Assembly: GCA_964454255.1 (NCBI GenBank)
Contig: CAYVSY010000022.1
Location: 1 to 15,027, forward strand
Direction: 5' to 3'
Source: CAYVSY01 sp964454255
Lineage (GTDB): Bacteria > Bacillota_I > Bacilli_A > RF39 > UBA660
Length of the DNA: 15,027 nucleotides
Shown: piece after piece, positions 1-6,369 of the stretch
How the letters are laid out: each line of letters starts with the position of its first letter
Numbering within the stretch: the first letter of the stretch is position 1
Notes under the pieces: generated by a model
What the model was told of the DNA's origin: nothing
The model's database searches: none
What the model saw: the letters and a program-made list of their open reading frames with translations, nothing else
Program-made: the position numbers and the translations under genes

Positions 1-936
1 TAATTTGTTAGCAATTTTTATAAATTCTGTATAACATTCTGGTAAATCTTCAGCTAATTTTGTAATTGGTTGAGGCGTCCTAACACCTGCTACAACATCT
101 TCACCTTGAGCATTGATTAAATATTCGCCGTATATTCCTTTTTCACCAGTAGACGGATTACGAGTAAACGCTACACCTGTCCCACTTGTTTCTCCCATAT
201 TACCAAATACCATGGCTTGAACATTAACCGCCGTTCCCCAATCACCTGGTATATCATTCATACGACGATAAACAATTGCTCTAGGATTATCCCAAGAACG
301 AAATACTGCTTGAACTGCACCTAATAATTGTTCTTTAGGATCTTGAGGGAATTCTTTGCCATTCATAGTTTTTTTATATACTTCTTTAAATTTTTGAACT
401 AATTCTTTTAAATCATTAACAGTAAGTTCTGTATCATAATGAATCCCTTTTTCTTTTTTTAATTCATCAATAATTTTTTCAAAAAATGATTTTGGAACTT
501 CCATAACAACATCTGAATACATTTGAATAAAACGGCGATATGAATCGTATGCAAATCTAAGATTATTTGTTTTATTTCCAAATCCTTCTACTGCGATATC
601 ATTTAATCCTAAATTTAAAATAGTATCCATCATACCAGGCATTGATGCTCTAGCACCACTTCGAACTGATACTAATAATGGATCATTGTTATCACCAAAA
701 ATTTTACCTTGTATTTTTTCTAATTCTTTTAAACTACTAAATATTTGATTTTGAATTTCAGTAGAAATTTGTGATCCATTTTCGTAATAATTTGTGCATG
801 CTTCAGTTGAAATTGTAAATCCTTGAGGTATAGGTAGACCTAAATTAGTCATTTCAGCTAAATTAGCTCCTTTTCCACCAAGTAAATTTTTCATATTTGC
901 ATTACCTTCATTAAAGGTATATACATATTTTGTCAT
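1..936 (-). CDS. ppdK: Pyruvate, phosphate dikinase, N-terminal part (cut by window edge)
   Basis: Interconverts pyruvate, ATP and phosphate with PEP, AMP and pyrophosphate; in fermentative Bacillota it usually serves PPi-linked glycolysis or PEP formation. I translated 312 residues; the frame is still open at base 1 and the family is about 870 residues, so only the nucleotide-binding N-terminal domain is present. Family motifs seen: GGKGANLAEM (residues 20-29), RSGARASMPGMMDTILNLG (92-110), and an ATP-grasp segment with GDWGTAVNVQAMVFGNMG followed by GTGVAFTRNPSTGE in the last quarter. The catalytic His and PEP-binding domains lie outside the window. The start is ATG at 936, preceded by AAGGAG at 945-950. 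An ATG slightly upstream (942-944) runs into TGA after three codons and cannot be used. It follows tdk in the same direction but has its own promoter. Confidence 0.96.
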   Translation of the reverse strand, partial: MTKYVYTFNEGNANMKNLLGGKGANLAEMTNLGLPIPQGFTISTEACTNYYENGSQISTEIQNQIFSSLKELEKIQGKIFGDNNDPLLVSVRSGARASMPGMMDTILNLGLNDIAVEGFGNKTNNLRFAYDSYRRFIQMYSDVVMEVPKSFFEKIIDELKKEKGIHYDTELTVNDLKELVQKFKEVYKKTMNGKEFPQDPKEQLLGAVQAVFRSWDNPRAIVYRRMNDIPGDWGTAVNVQAMVFGNMGETSGTGVAFTRNPSTGEKGIYGEYLINAQGEDVVAGVRTPQPITKLAEDLPECYTEFIKIANKL

Positions 937-966
937 ATTTTCATCTCCTTAATTTTATACTTTTTA

Positions 967-995
967 ATTGTATCAAATCTATTTTATTTAATCAA
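967..995 (-). promoter_or_regulatory. SigA-type promoter of ppdK
   Basis: On the minus strand TTGATT (990-995) is followed after 17 bases by TACAAT (967-972). The predicted transcription start near 960 gives a leader of about 24 bases containing the AAGGAG site. The element lies directly after the tdk stop codon, so ppdK is probably transcribed on its own. Confidence 0.7.
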
Positions 996-1015
996 TATTT
1001 TTTTAAATTATTACA

Positions 1016-1633
1016 TTATTTTTTAATTAATATTTTATGTAAATTACTTTTTTTTCTTTCTTCTTTATAATATTTTCGGCATAATGATTGATATGAAGTG
1101 TTTGATTTACCATCAATCGCTACTTGATTTCCTTCAAAAACAAATTTGTCATCTAACTTTCTTGCATTCATGATAGCTATTTCACCACATTTACATCTAG
1201 CTTTTAAATCAAGTGGTTCAACAATATCTGCTATTTCAAATAATCTTTTTGAGCCTGGAAATAAGTTGCCTAAAAAATCGGCTCTTAATCCATAACATAT
1301 AACATCAATATTGTGATAATCTACAATATCACTTAATTCGTCAACATGATCTTTGGTTAAAAATTGAGCTTCATCAACAAAAATACATTGAATGTTATTA
1401 GTTACTAATGAAAATGCTAATTTTTCACATATATTTTCATTATCATCTATTAAAAAATCAACTGGTATTTGATTACCATTTCGTGAAATAATATTTTTTT
1501 CTCCTTTTTCGTCTTTTCCTGGTTTAATCAATAAAACACTCATGTTGAATTGCTGATAACTATAATGAGTGGTAATTATACTTAATGTTTTACCAGCATT
1601 CATAGCTGCAAATTTAAAAATTAGTTTAGCCAT
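1016..1633 (-). CDS. tdk: Thymidine kinase (TK1-like, E. coli-type P-loop)
   Basis: Phosphorylates thymidine to dTMP with ATP in the pyrimidine salvage pathway. The 205-residue product has the P-loop variant AMNAGKT (residues 10-16), as in E. coli Tdk (AMNAGKS), instead of the GxMxSGKS form; VDEAQF (86-91) is the Walker B-like DEAQ segment, and CYGLRADF (113-120) matches the family. The zinc-lasso region has C147, C149 and C185, but the position normally His or Cys (in CRKH) is Tyr188 (CRKY). I chose the ATG at 1633, not the one at 1648, because GGAGGG sits 8 bases before it and would otherwise lie inside the coding sequence. It follows the recombinase gene after a hairpin that may attenuate readthrough. 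Confidence 0.95.
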   Translation of the reverse strand: MAKLIFKFAAMNAGKTLSIITTHYSYQQFNMSVLLIKPGKDEKGEKNIISRNGNQIPVDFLIDDNENICEKLAFSLVTNNIQCIFVDEAQFLTKDHVDELSDIVDYHNIDVICYGLRADFLGNLFPGSKRLFEIADIVEPLDLKARCKCGEIAIMNARKLDDKFVFEGNQVAIDGKSNTSYQSLCRKYYKEERKKSNLHKILIKK

Positions 1634-1650
1634 TTTCTGTCCCTCCATAT

Positions 1651-1686
1651 TTAATTAAAATTAAAAGTATCAATATTCTTGACACT
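1651..1686 (-). terminator. Rho-independent terminator or attenuator between xerD and tdk
   Basis: On the minus strand AGTGTCAA (1679-1686) pairs with TTGATACT (1666-1673) across a GAATA loop: eight pairs, one of them G-U. It is followed by a T-rich run interrupted by AA. The stem begins on the last base of the recombinase stop region. With no clear tdk promoter after it, some readthrough is likely. Confidence 0.5.
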
Positions 1687-2579
1687 TATTCATCATCTTT
1701 TGCTCTCGGATGAAATTTATAGTATACTTCTTTTATTTTTTCATCACTGACATGAGTATAAATGCTAGTCGTTTCGATTGAATCATGACCTAGTAATTCT
1801 TTTACATCTACCAAGTTAGCACCTTCATTTAACATATGTGTTGCAAAGGTATGTCTAAATGTATGAGGTGATACTTTTTTTTCTAGATGACAATTATCTA
1901 TAATATTATTTATTATATTCCTAATACTTCTAACTGATAATTTAGAACCATATCTATTTAAATATAAATAATCATTTTTTTCTTTATCTAATAATTTTTT
2001 TCTACCATCTTCAATATATATGCTTAGAATGTCTTCACAAAAACTTCCATAAAATACATATCTTTCTTTTGAACCTTTTCCTAACACTTTAATTGACATA
2101 TTATAATAATCTATATCTGTAATTTTAATATTAACTAATTCACTTACGCGAACACCAGTTGCATATAACATTTCTAATATTAATCTATTTCTTTGACCTA
2201 ATGGTGAAATTAATTCAATACTATCAAACATTATATCTAATTCTGATTCATTAATAAAATTGGGTAATGATTTATTTTTTTTAGGGTTTTTTATATCTTC
2301 AAAAATGTTTTCTTTTAATATTTTTTCTTTAACTAAAAATTTGTAATATTTTCTTAAAGATGACAACATTCTTGAAATAGAATTTCTTGACATCTTTTTT
2401 TCATATAAATTTGATATATATTTTATGGCGTCATCATATGTTGTATATTTTATTTCAAGTTTTTCTTTTTTTAAAAAGTTCATATAATCTTTAATATCTT
2501 CATTATATCCAATAATAGTATTTGGTGAATATTGTTTAATATTTTCTAAATAATTAATAAACAAATTTATATAATTCAT
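1686..2579 (-). CDS. xerD: Tyrosine recombinase, XerD/XerC type
   Basis: Site-specific recombinase of the Xer type, which resolves chromosome dimers at dif during division; XerC, XerD and other host integrases cannot be told apart from motifs alone. The 297 residues match Xer length. An N-terminal SAM-like core-binding domain (about 1-90) precedes the catalytic domain. The complete active site is visible: R144 (TGVRVSEL), K168 (GKGSKER), H239 and R242 (PHTFRHTF), H265 (LLGHDS), Y274 (nucleophile, SIYTHV). The spacings 24/71/3/23/9 match E. coli XerD almost exactly. The start overlaps the stop of the upstream 245-aa gene by 4 bases, implying translational coupling. No integrase-type flanking repeats or cargo genes are seen, which favours a housekeeping Xer protein. 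Confidence 0.9.
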   Translation of the reverse strand: MNYINLFINYLENIKQYSPNTIIGYNEDIKDYMNFLKKEKLEIKYTTYDDAIKYISNLYEKKMSRNSISRMLSSLRKYYKFLVKEKILKENIFEDIKNPKKNKSLPNFINESELDIMFDSIELISPLGQRNRLILEMLYATGVRVSELVNIKITDIDYYNMSIKVLGKGSKERYVFYGSFCEDILSIYIEDGRKKLLDKEKNDYLYLNRYGSKLSVRSIRNIINNIIDNCHLEKKVSPHTFRHTFATHMLNEGANLVDVKELLGHDSIETTSIYTHVSDEKIKEVYYKFHPRAKDDE

Positions 2580-3313
2580 CTTTTTTTACCAGTTCTTTTT
2601 ATTGATTGATGTTCAACATTTAATTCATCTTTATTAATTACTTCATCATAATAATCATAAATATATTTATCAGGATCAAAATCATTATCTTCATAAACCA
2701 TTATTCCTTCGCGAATTAATTTTTCTCTAAATGAACTTTTAACTTTTTTTGTCTCTGGCTGATTTTGTTTTATTATTACCGGTTCTTCGGGAAGACCAGC
2801 ATCTTTTATTTCATTGTAAAAATCTTTTAATTTATTATTTTCTTCTTTCCAATCTATATATTCAAAATATCTGTCTCTTAATGATTTATATGTTATTTCT
2901 TTAAAATATACTTCTAACCATTTCATTAAAATATTAATTGTATATTTTTTCTCTTTATTGTGGGATAAACAATTTATAAAATTTCGTCTTTTTTCCATAT
3001 TTTTTTTTAACATTACTTCTACTTTTCCATAAATGTTCTCTGCATTAATTGTTCCATATTTTTTAATTGTTTCATTAAATACTAATTGATTAGCACAATG
3101 TATATTTATTCCATTTATTTCTATTTTTTTTATTTTAACGTTATATTTTTTTTCATATTCATTAATTAATTCATTATAATTTTTATATTTTTTTGTCCAA
3201 TTATCTATATCTTTTATGTCTGATGATTTACTATTGTTTTTGACTTGCTTACCAAAATCAATATTGATTGTTTGACCATATTCATTTATAAAAATTAAGC
3301 TATAATATTTCAT
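2576..3313 (-). CDS. Unrecognised 245-aa protein coupled to the recombinase
   Basis: I do not recognise this family. The product is cytoplasmic-looking, with no signal peptide or membrane segment. It is rich in Lys, Asn, Glu and Tyr. The N-terminus looks beta-rich (MKYYSLIFINEYGQTINIDF); the middle and C-terminal parts look helical and charged. A short Pro/Gln stretch (PEEPVIIKQNQPE, about 176-188) separates the middle from an acidic patch (YEDNDFDPDKYIYDYYDE) and a basic tail ending GKKR. There are two Cys residues (about 93 and 119) and no catalytic motif that I can name. The ATG at 3313 has AAGGAG 7 bases upstream and an extended -10 promoter. Its stop overlaps the recombinase start by 4 bases, so the two are co-translated. 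A partner or DNA-binding role is only a guess from position. Confidence 0.8.
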   Translation of the reverse strand: MKYYSLIFINEYGQTINIDFGKQVKNNSKSSDIKDIDNWTKKYKNYNELINEYEKKYNVKIKKIEINGINIHCANQLVFNETIKKYGTINAENIYGKVEVMLKKNMEKRRNFINCLSHNKEKKYTINILMKWLEVYFKEITYKSLRDRYFEYIDWKEENNKLKDFYNEIKDAGLPEEPVIIKQNQPETKKVKSSFREKLIREGIMVYEDNDFDPDKYIYDYYDEVINKDELNVEHQSIKRTGKKR

Positions 3314-3332
3314 AAAATTACTCCTTATAAGT

Positions 3333-3341
3333 ATTATATCA
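3333..3341 (-). promoter_or_regulatory. Extended -10 promoter of the 245-aa gene/xerD unit
   Basis: The minus strand reads TGATATAAT (3333-3341), a TGn-TATAAT extended -10 element; no good -35 hexamer is present, as is common for this class. The predicted start near 3326 places the AAGGAG ribosome binding site at the very 5' end of the mRNA. Confidence 0.6.
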
Positions 3342-3348
3342 CAATTTT

Positions 3349-3378
3349 TGTATAATTTTAATATTTTTGTGTATATTA
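3349..3378 (+). promoter_or_regulatory. Possible forespore (SigG/SigF-like) promoter of sspI
   Basis: TGTATA (3349-3354), 17 bases, then TATATTA (3372-3378) resembles the SigG consensus TGnATA/CATnnTA with one or two mismatches. The predicted start near 3385 would exclude ATG 3382 and leave TTG 3394 with a leader of about 9 bases. AT richness makes chance matches likely. Confidence 0.3.
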
Positions 3379-3381
3379 TTA

Positions 3382-3597
3382 ATGGTGATAATTTTGAGAG
3401 AATATATTATTAATAACTTTTCTAACAGCCCAATTAAAGATCTTGAAGAATCAATTGAAACATCAATTTCTAGTAATGAGGAGGAACCGTTATTTGGTCT
3501 TGGAGTATTATTTGAAATACTTTGGAAGTCTTCTTCCAATAATGAAAGACAAAAAATATTAAATACAATTTATAATAAAATTATAGAGAAAAAATAA
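3382..3597 (+). CDS. sspI: Small acid-soluble spore protein, SspI family
   Basis: A minor small acid-soluble protein packed in the spore core; in Bacillus the sspI gene is expressed only in the forespore. The core motif GLGVLFEILW (residues 39-48 from this start) matches the SspI family GLGVLFEVxW. Starting at ATG 3382 the product is 71 residues and, from memory, aligns without gaps with B. subtilis SspI (71 aa), including LRxxxIxN and SxEE upstream of the core. The start is uncertain: ATG 3382 has no Shine-Dalgarno, whereas TTG 3394 is preceded by GGTGAT at 3384-3389, the ribosome-site form several neighbours use. It is the only plus-strand gene here, divergent from the 245-aa gene and convergent with holA. 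Confidence 0.85.
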   Translation: MVIILREYIINNFSNSPIKDLEESIETSISSNEEEPLFGLGVLFEILWKSSSNNERQKILNTIYNKIIEKK

Positions 3598-3617
3598 ATA
3601 TTTATTTCTCTATTTTT
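3583..3617. terminator. Bidirectional terminator shared by sspI and holA
   Basis: ATAGAGAAA (3583-3591) pairs perfectly with TTTCTCTAT (3605-3613); the apex contains the palindrome TAAATATTTA. TTTTT follows on the plus side; the minus side has a weaker AATTTTATT tract. The arms are built from the last codons of both convergent genes, whose stops at 3595-3597 and 3602-3604 lie inside the hairpin. Confidence 0.75.
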
Positions 3618-4564
3618 AATATAAATAGTTCCAATCCTATTTCTCCATTAAATATATTACCCATTTTTATATTTTGATCTAAAGTTGATAAAGCTTTTAT
3701 ATATTTTTCTAATTCATTAGTAGTGTATTGATAACTTAGTTCTAATGCTAATTTAACTCGATACGGGTGAACATTTAAAATAGAAGCCATTTCTTTTTCA
3801 AAAATGTTTTTAGTTGACATTTTTTGAACTTGATATATCAAACGATATTGTGATTCTAATAATGCTATTATTTTGATTGGTTCTTCATTTTTATGAAGTA
3901 ATTCATGATATAAATCAAGGCTTCGACTTATATTTTTTTTGGTAATATTTTCTATAAGAATAAATATATCATTTTCAACATTTAAAGACACAATATCATC
4001 AATATCTCCTTGAACTATTATTTTATTATCATCTTTATATAATATCAATTTATTTAGCTCATTAATAATATTGTTAGTATCATGATAAACTCTGTTAGCA
4101 AAATAATTTAAATCAATACTATTTATTGAATATCCTTTATCATTTAAATATTCTTTTATAAAATTAGATATATAATTAGATTCATATTTTTTTATTTCAT
4201 ATATTAAACCTATTTCAGTTATTTTTTTTGTTATCTTTAAACGAGAATCTATTTTATCTGATATTAATGAAAATATTATATAAGTATTTGTATTATAATT
4301 ATTCATATATGAAAGTAATAATTCTGAATTATTTGGAATGTCATTTTTAGCACCTGAAAAATAATTTGCATCTTGTATTATAATTAATTTTTTATCTTGA
4401 AAAAGGCTTATCATTGATGCATCTTCAATTATATCTTCTAAGTAAGTTTCGTTGGATGAATATTTTATAATATTATTTTTATTAATATTTATTTTTTTTA
4501 TTATTTCTTCTTCTTTTTTTCTTATTAATGAAGAATCAGTTCCATATATTAGATAAAAATTCAT
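3602..4564 (-). CDS. holA: DNA polymerase III subunit delta
   Basis: Delta subunit of the replicative clamp loader; it opens the beta sliding clamp during loading. The 320 residues fit the family. The N-terminus MNFYLIYGTDSSLIRKKEEEI matches the family's opening (YLxxGxexxLixxxxxxI). The C-terminal part carries the diagnostic pattern: NEEPIKIIALLESQYRLIYQ (about 225-244), then NVHPYRVKLALE, and finally LDQNIKMGNIFNGEIGLELF. As expected for delta, there is no P-loop. The ATG at 4564 has GAAGGTGA at 4569-4576 and its own extended -10 promoter. It lies after the ruvA terminator, so it is probably monocistronic, and it ends in a hairpin shared with sspI. Confidence 0.92.
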   Translation of the reverse strand: MNFYLIYGTDSSLIRKKEEEIIKKININKNNIIKYSSNETYLEDIIEDASMISLFQDKKLIIIQDANYFSGAKNDIPNNSELLLSYMNNYNTNTYIIFSLISDKIDSRLKITKKITEIGLIYEIKKYESNYISNFIKEYLNDKGYSINSIDLNYFANRVYHDTNNIINELNKLILYKDDNKIIVQGDIDDIVSLNVENDIFILIENITKKNISRSLDLYHELLHKNEEPIKIIALLESQYRLIYQVQKMSTKNIFEKEMASILNVHPYRVKLALELSYQYTTNELEKYIKALSTLDQNIKMGNIFNGEIGLELFILKIEK

Positions 4565-4592
4565 GATTTCACCTTCTTTTTTACTATAAAAT

Positions 4593-4601
4593 AGTATATC
4601 A
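4593..4601 (-). promoter_or_regulatory. Extended -10 promoter of holA
   Basis: The minus strand reads TGATATACT (4593-4601), a TGn-TATACT element without a recognisable -35. The predicted start near 4586 gives a leader of about 21 bases including the GAAGGTGA site. It lies immediately after the ruvA terminator. Confidence 0.55.
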
Positions 4602-4603
4602 TA

Positions 4604-4643
4604 AATAAAAAGAAAACTCTATTCTAGTTATGAAAAGTTTTCT
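4604..4643 (-). terminator. Rho-independent terminator after ruvA
   Basis: AGAAAACT (4636-4643) pairs perfectly with AGTTTTCT (4611-4618) on the minus strand, with a 17-base apex and a following TTTTATTT tract. It lies 5 bases past the ruvA stop and closes the hydrolase-ddl-ruvA unit. Confidence 0.75.
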
Positions 4644-4648
4644 AATCT

Positions 4649-5197
4649 TTATTTTAATAATAATTTTAATGCTTCTTTAACTTGAACTTCAATCGGATTA
4701 TCATAATTAACATGCGTTATTATTTTTTTTATATCAGTTTGTTTATAGCCTAATCCTTCTAATACATCAACTAATTCATTAGATATATTTATATTTTCAT
4801 TGGAATTAATTAATTTACCTTTTAAATCTAATATAATTTGTCTAGCTACTTTATCACCTATTTTAGGAAATTTTTTTAAATATAAAATGTTTTCATTTTC
4901 TATAGCATCATTTAGTCCATTTATAGACCCAGTAGCAAGCATAGGTAATGCAATTTTAGGGCCAACACCTTGAACTGATATTAGTTTTAAAAACATGTTT
5001 TTTTCATCTTTATCTTTAAATCCATATAGCAAATGATCATCTTCTTGAATTTTAGTGTAAATATATATTTTATATTTATTATCAATTTTATATACATATG
5101 GATTAGGCACAAATATCTTATATCCAATTTCATTATTTTCTAAAACTATATAATTATTTTCAATATCACGAATTATTCCATTAATATATTCATACAT
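4649..5197 (-). CDS. ruvA: Holliday junction branch migration protein RuvA
   Basis: Tetrameric Holliday-junction binding subunit that loads the RuvB motor in recombinational repair. The 182 residues are close to the usual 190-205. An N-terminal OB-fold (about 1-62, starting MYEYINGIIRDIENNYIVLE) is followed by two helix-hairpin-helix motifs, VQGVGPKIAL (75-84) and FPKIGDKVARQI (110-121). The C-terminal domain III (about 138-182) would contact RuvB. The start overlaps the ddl stop by one base (TAATG), so translation is coupled to the cell-wall gene. No ruvB follows: a terminator comes directly after. It is not truncated; the short length comes from the linker before domain III. Confidence 0.95.
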   Translation of the reverse strand: MYEYINGIIRDIENNYIVLENNEIGYKIFVPNPYVYKIDNKYKIYIYTKIQEDDHLLYGFKDKDEKNMFLKLISVQGVGPKIALPMLATGSINGLNDAIENENILYLKKFPKIGDKVARQIILDLKGKLINSNENINISNELVDVLEGLGYKQTDIKKIITHVNYDNPIEVQVKEALKLLLK

Positions 5198-6369
5198 TAT
5201 TTTTTTATTCCTTTTAGGCCATTGGAAGAATAATTCTTTAAAATATTTGTTTCAAATGATACTGTCATTTTACTTTTTTTCTTATATTCTTTTATAGCCG
5301 TTGTTATTAAGGATTCAAGTAATTCTGGATAAGATATTTGTATTGGTTCAAATAAGTAATATGATAATGAACCAGGAATACTATTTATTTCATTTACATA
5401 TATTTTATTTTTTTTATTATCAATTAAATAATCAATTCTTGCTACACCGCTATTGTTTAAAACTTTAAAAACTTTTTTTGATAATTCTAATATTGTATTT
5501 TTAGTTTCATCATTAATTCTAGCTGGTAATATTCGCCTTGTTGAAGCCATTCCTTTAGAAGATGCTCCTTTACTTGAACCAATATATTTGTCATTATATG
5601 ATAATATTTCGTCTTCTTTTAAAACTTCTTCAATTTCAGAAGTAATCATTTTTTCATAATTACCTAAAACAGCACAATTTACTTCTGTTAAATTTTCTAG
5701 AGCTTCTTCAACAATAATTTTATTATCGTATTGCACTGCTTCCTCAATAGCTTTATTTAAATCATCTTTATTTTTTACAATGCTTATTCCAATACTACTT
5801 CCTAATTTTGATGGTTTTATTATTAATGGATAATTTAATTTATTAATTTTTTTAAATAAATTTTCTTTTTCATCATAATATTCATTTTCAAAAAACCAAA
5901 CATATTTAGTAATTGGAATGTCATTTGCTTCAAAAATTTGTTTTTGAAAAACTTTATCTTGACCCACAGCTGATGCATAAATATTACTTCCAATATATGG
6001 AATTCCTAATAGTTCCAAATATCCTTGAATTGTTCCATCTTCTACACCTTCACCGTGAACAATTGGAAAAGCTAAATCTATGTCATTAATTTCTCTTTTT
6101 ATAAAACTTGCTTTTTGTAAAACAAATCGTCCTCTTTTATTTACTAAATGAACTTTTTTGGCAAATTTTTGAATTAATTTAAAATCTTTATAGCTTTCAA
6201 TATCTTTTAACATAGCTCCGGTCCAAAATTCTAATTTTTTTGTAATATATATTGGAACTACTTCATATTTTTCATCATCAATATAATTCATAGCTTGAAC
6301 AGCTGAAATAATTGATATTTCATGTTCAACACTTTTTCCTCCAAAAAGGACACCTATTTTAATTTTCAT
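5197..6369 (-). CDS. ddl: D-alanine--D-alanine ligase (ATP-grasp)
   Basis: Joins two D-Ala with ATP to make the peptidoglycan precursor dipeptide. The 390 residues exceed the usual 300-370 because of a long omega-loop region and a basic C-terminal tail. Visible: GGKSVEHEIS (10-19, Glu15 for substrate 1), FPIVHGEGVEDGTIQGYLEL (101-120), IIKPSKLGSSIGI (183-195, ATP Lys185), EEALE (221-225), and Mg ligands D313, E327 and N329 in RIDYLI and NEINSIPG. DKY (260-262) matches the Lys-Tyr pair tied to D-Ala specificity in E. coli DdlB (K215-Y216), against a VanA-type lactate ligase. The loop after it is Ser/Gly-rich (SSKGASSKGMAS). NEINSIPGSLSYYL replaces the commoner NEINTxPGFT, a form I associate with clostridial relatives. 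It overlaps the hydrolase stop by 11 bases. Confidence 0.93.
   Translation of the reverse strand: MKIKIGVLFGGKSVEHEISIISAVQAMNYIDDEKYEVVPIYITKKLEFWTGAMLKDIESYKDFKLIQKFAKKVHLVNKRGRFVLQKASFIKREINDIDLAFPIVHGEGVEDGTIQGYLELLGIPYIGSNIYASAVGQDKVFQKQIFEANDIPITKYVWFFENEYYDEKENLFKKINKLNYPLIIKPSKLGSSIGISIVKNKDDLNKAIEEAVQYDNKIIVEEALENLTEVNCAVLGNYEKMITSEIEEVLKEDEILSYNDKYIGSSKGASSKGMASTRRILPARINDETKNTILELSKKVFKVLNNSGVARIDYLIDNKKNKIYVNEINSIPGSLSYYLFEPIQISYPELLESLITTAIKEYKKKSKMTVSFETNILKNYSSNGLKGIKK

Noticed and set aside
1686..2579. Integrase of a mobile element
   Set aside because: Catalytic spacing and length are those of Xer proteins, and there are no attachment repeats, tRNA target or cargo genes nearby.
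3339..3539. Minus-strand open frame of 66 codons opposite sspI
   Set aside because: The plus-strand frame carries the GLGVLFE spore-protein motif; the antisense frame has no motif or ribosome site.
5453..5659. Plus-strand open frame of 68 codons
   Set aside because: It lies wholly inside ddl, whose frame is confirmed by active-site motifs; low complexity, no ribosome site.
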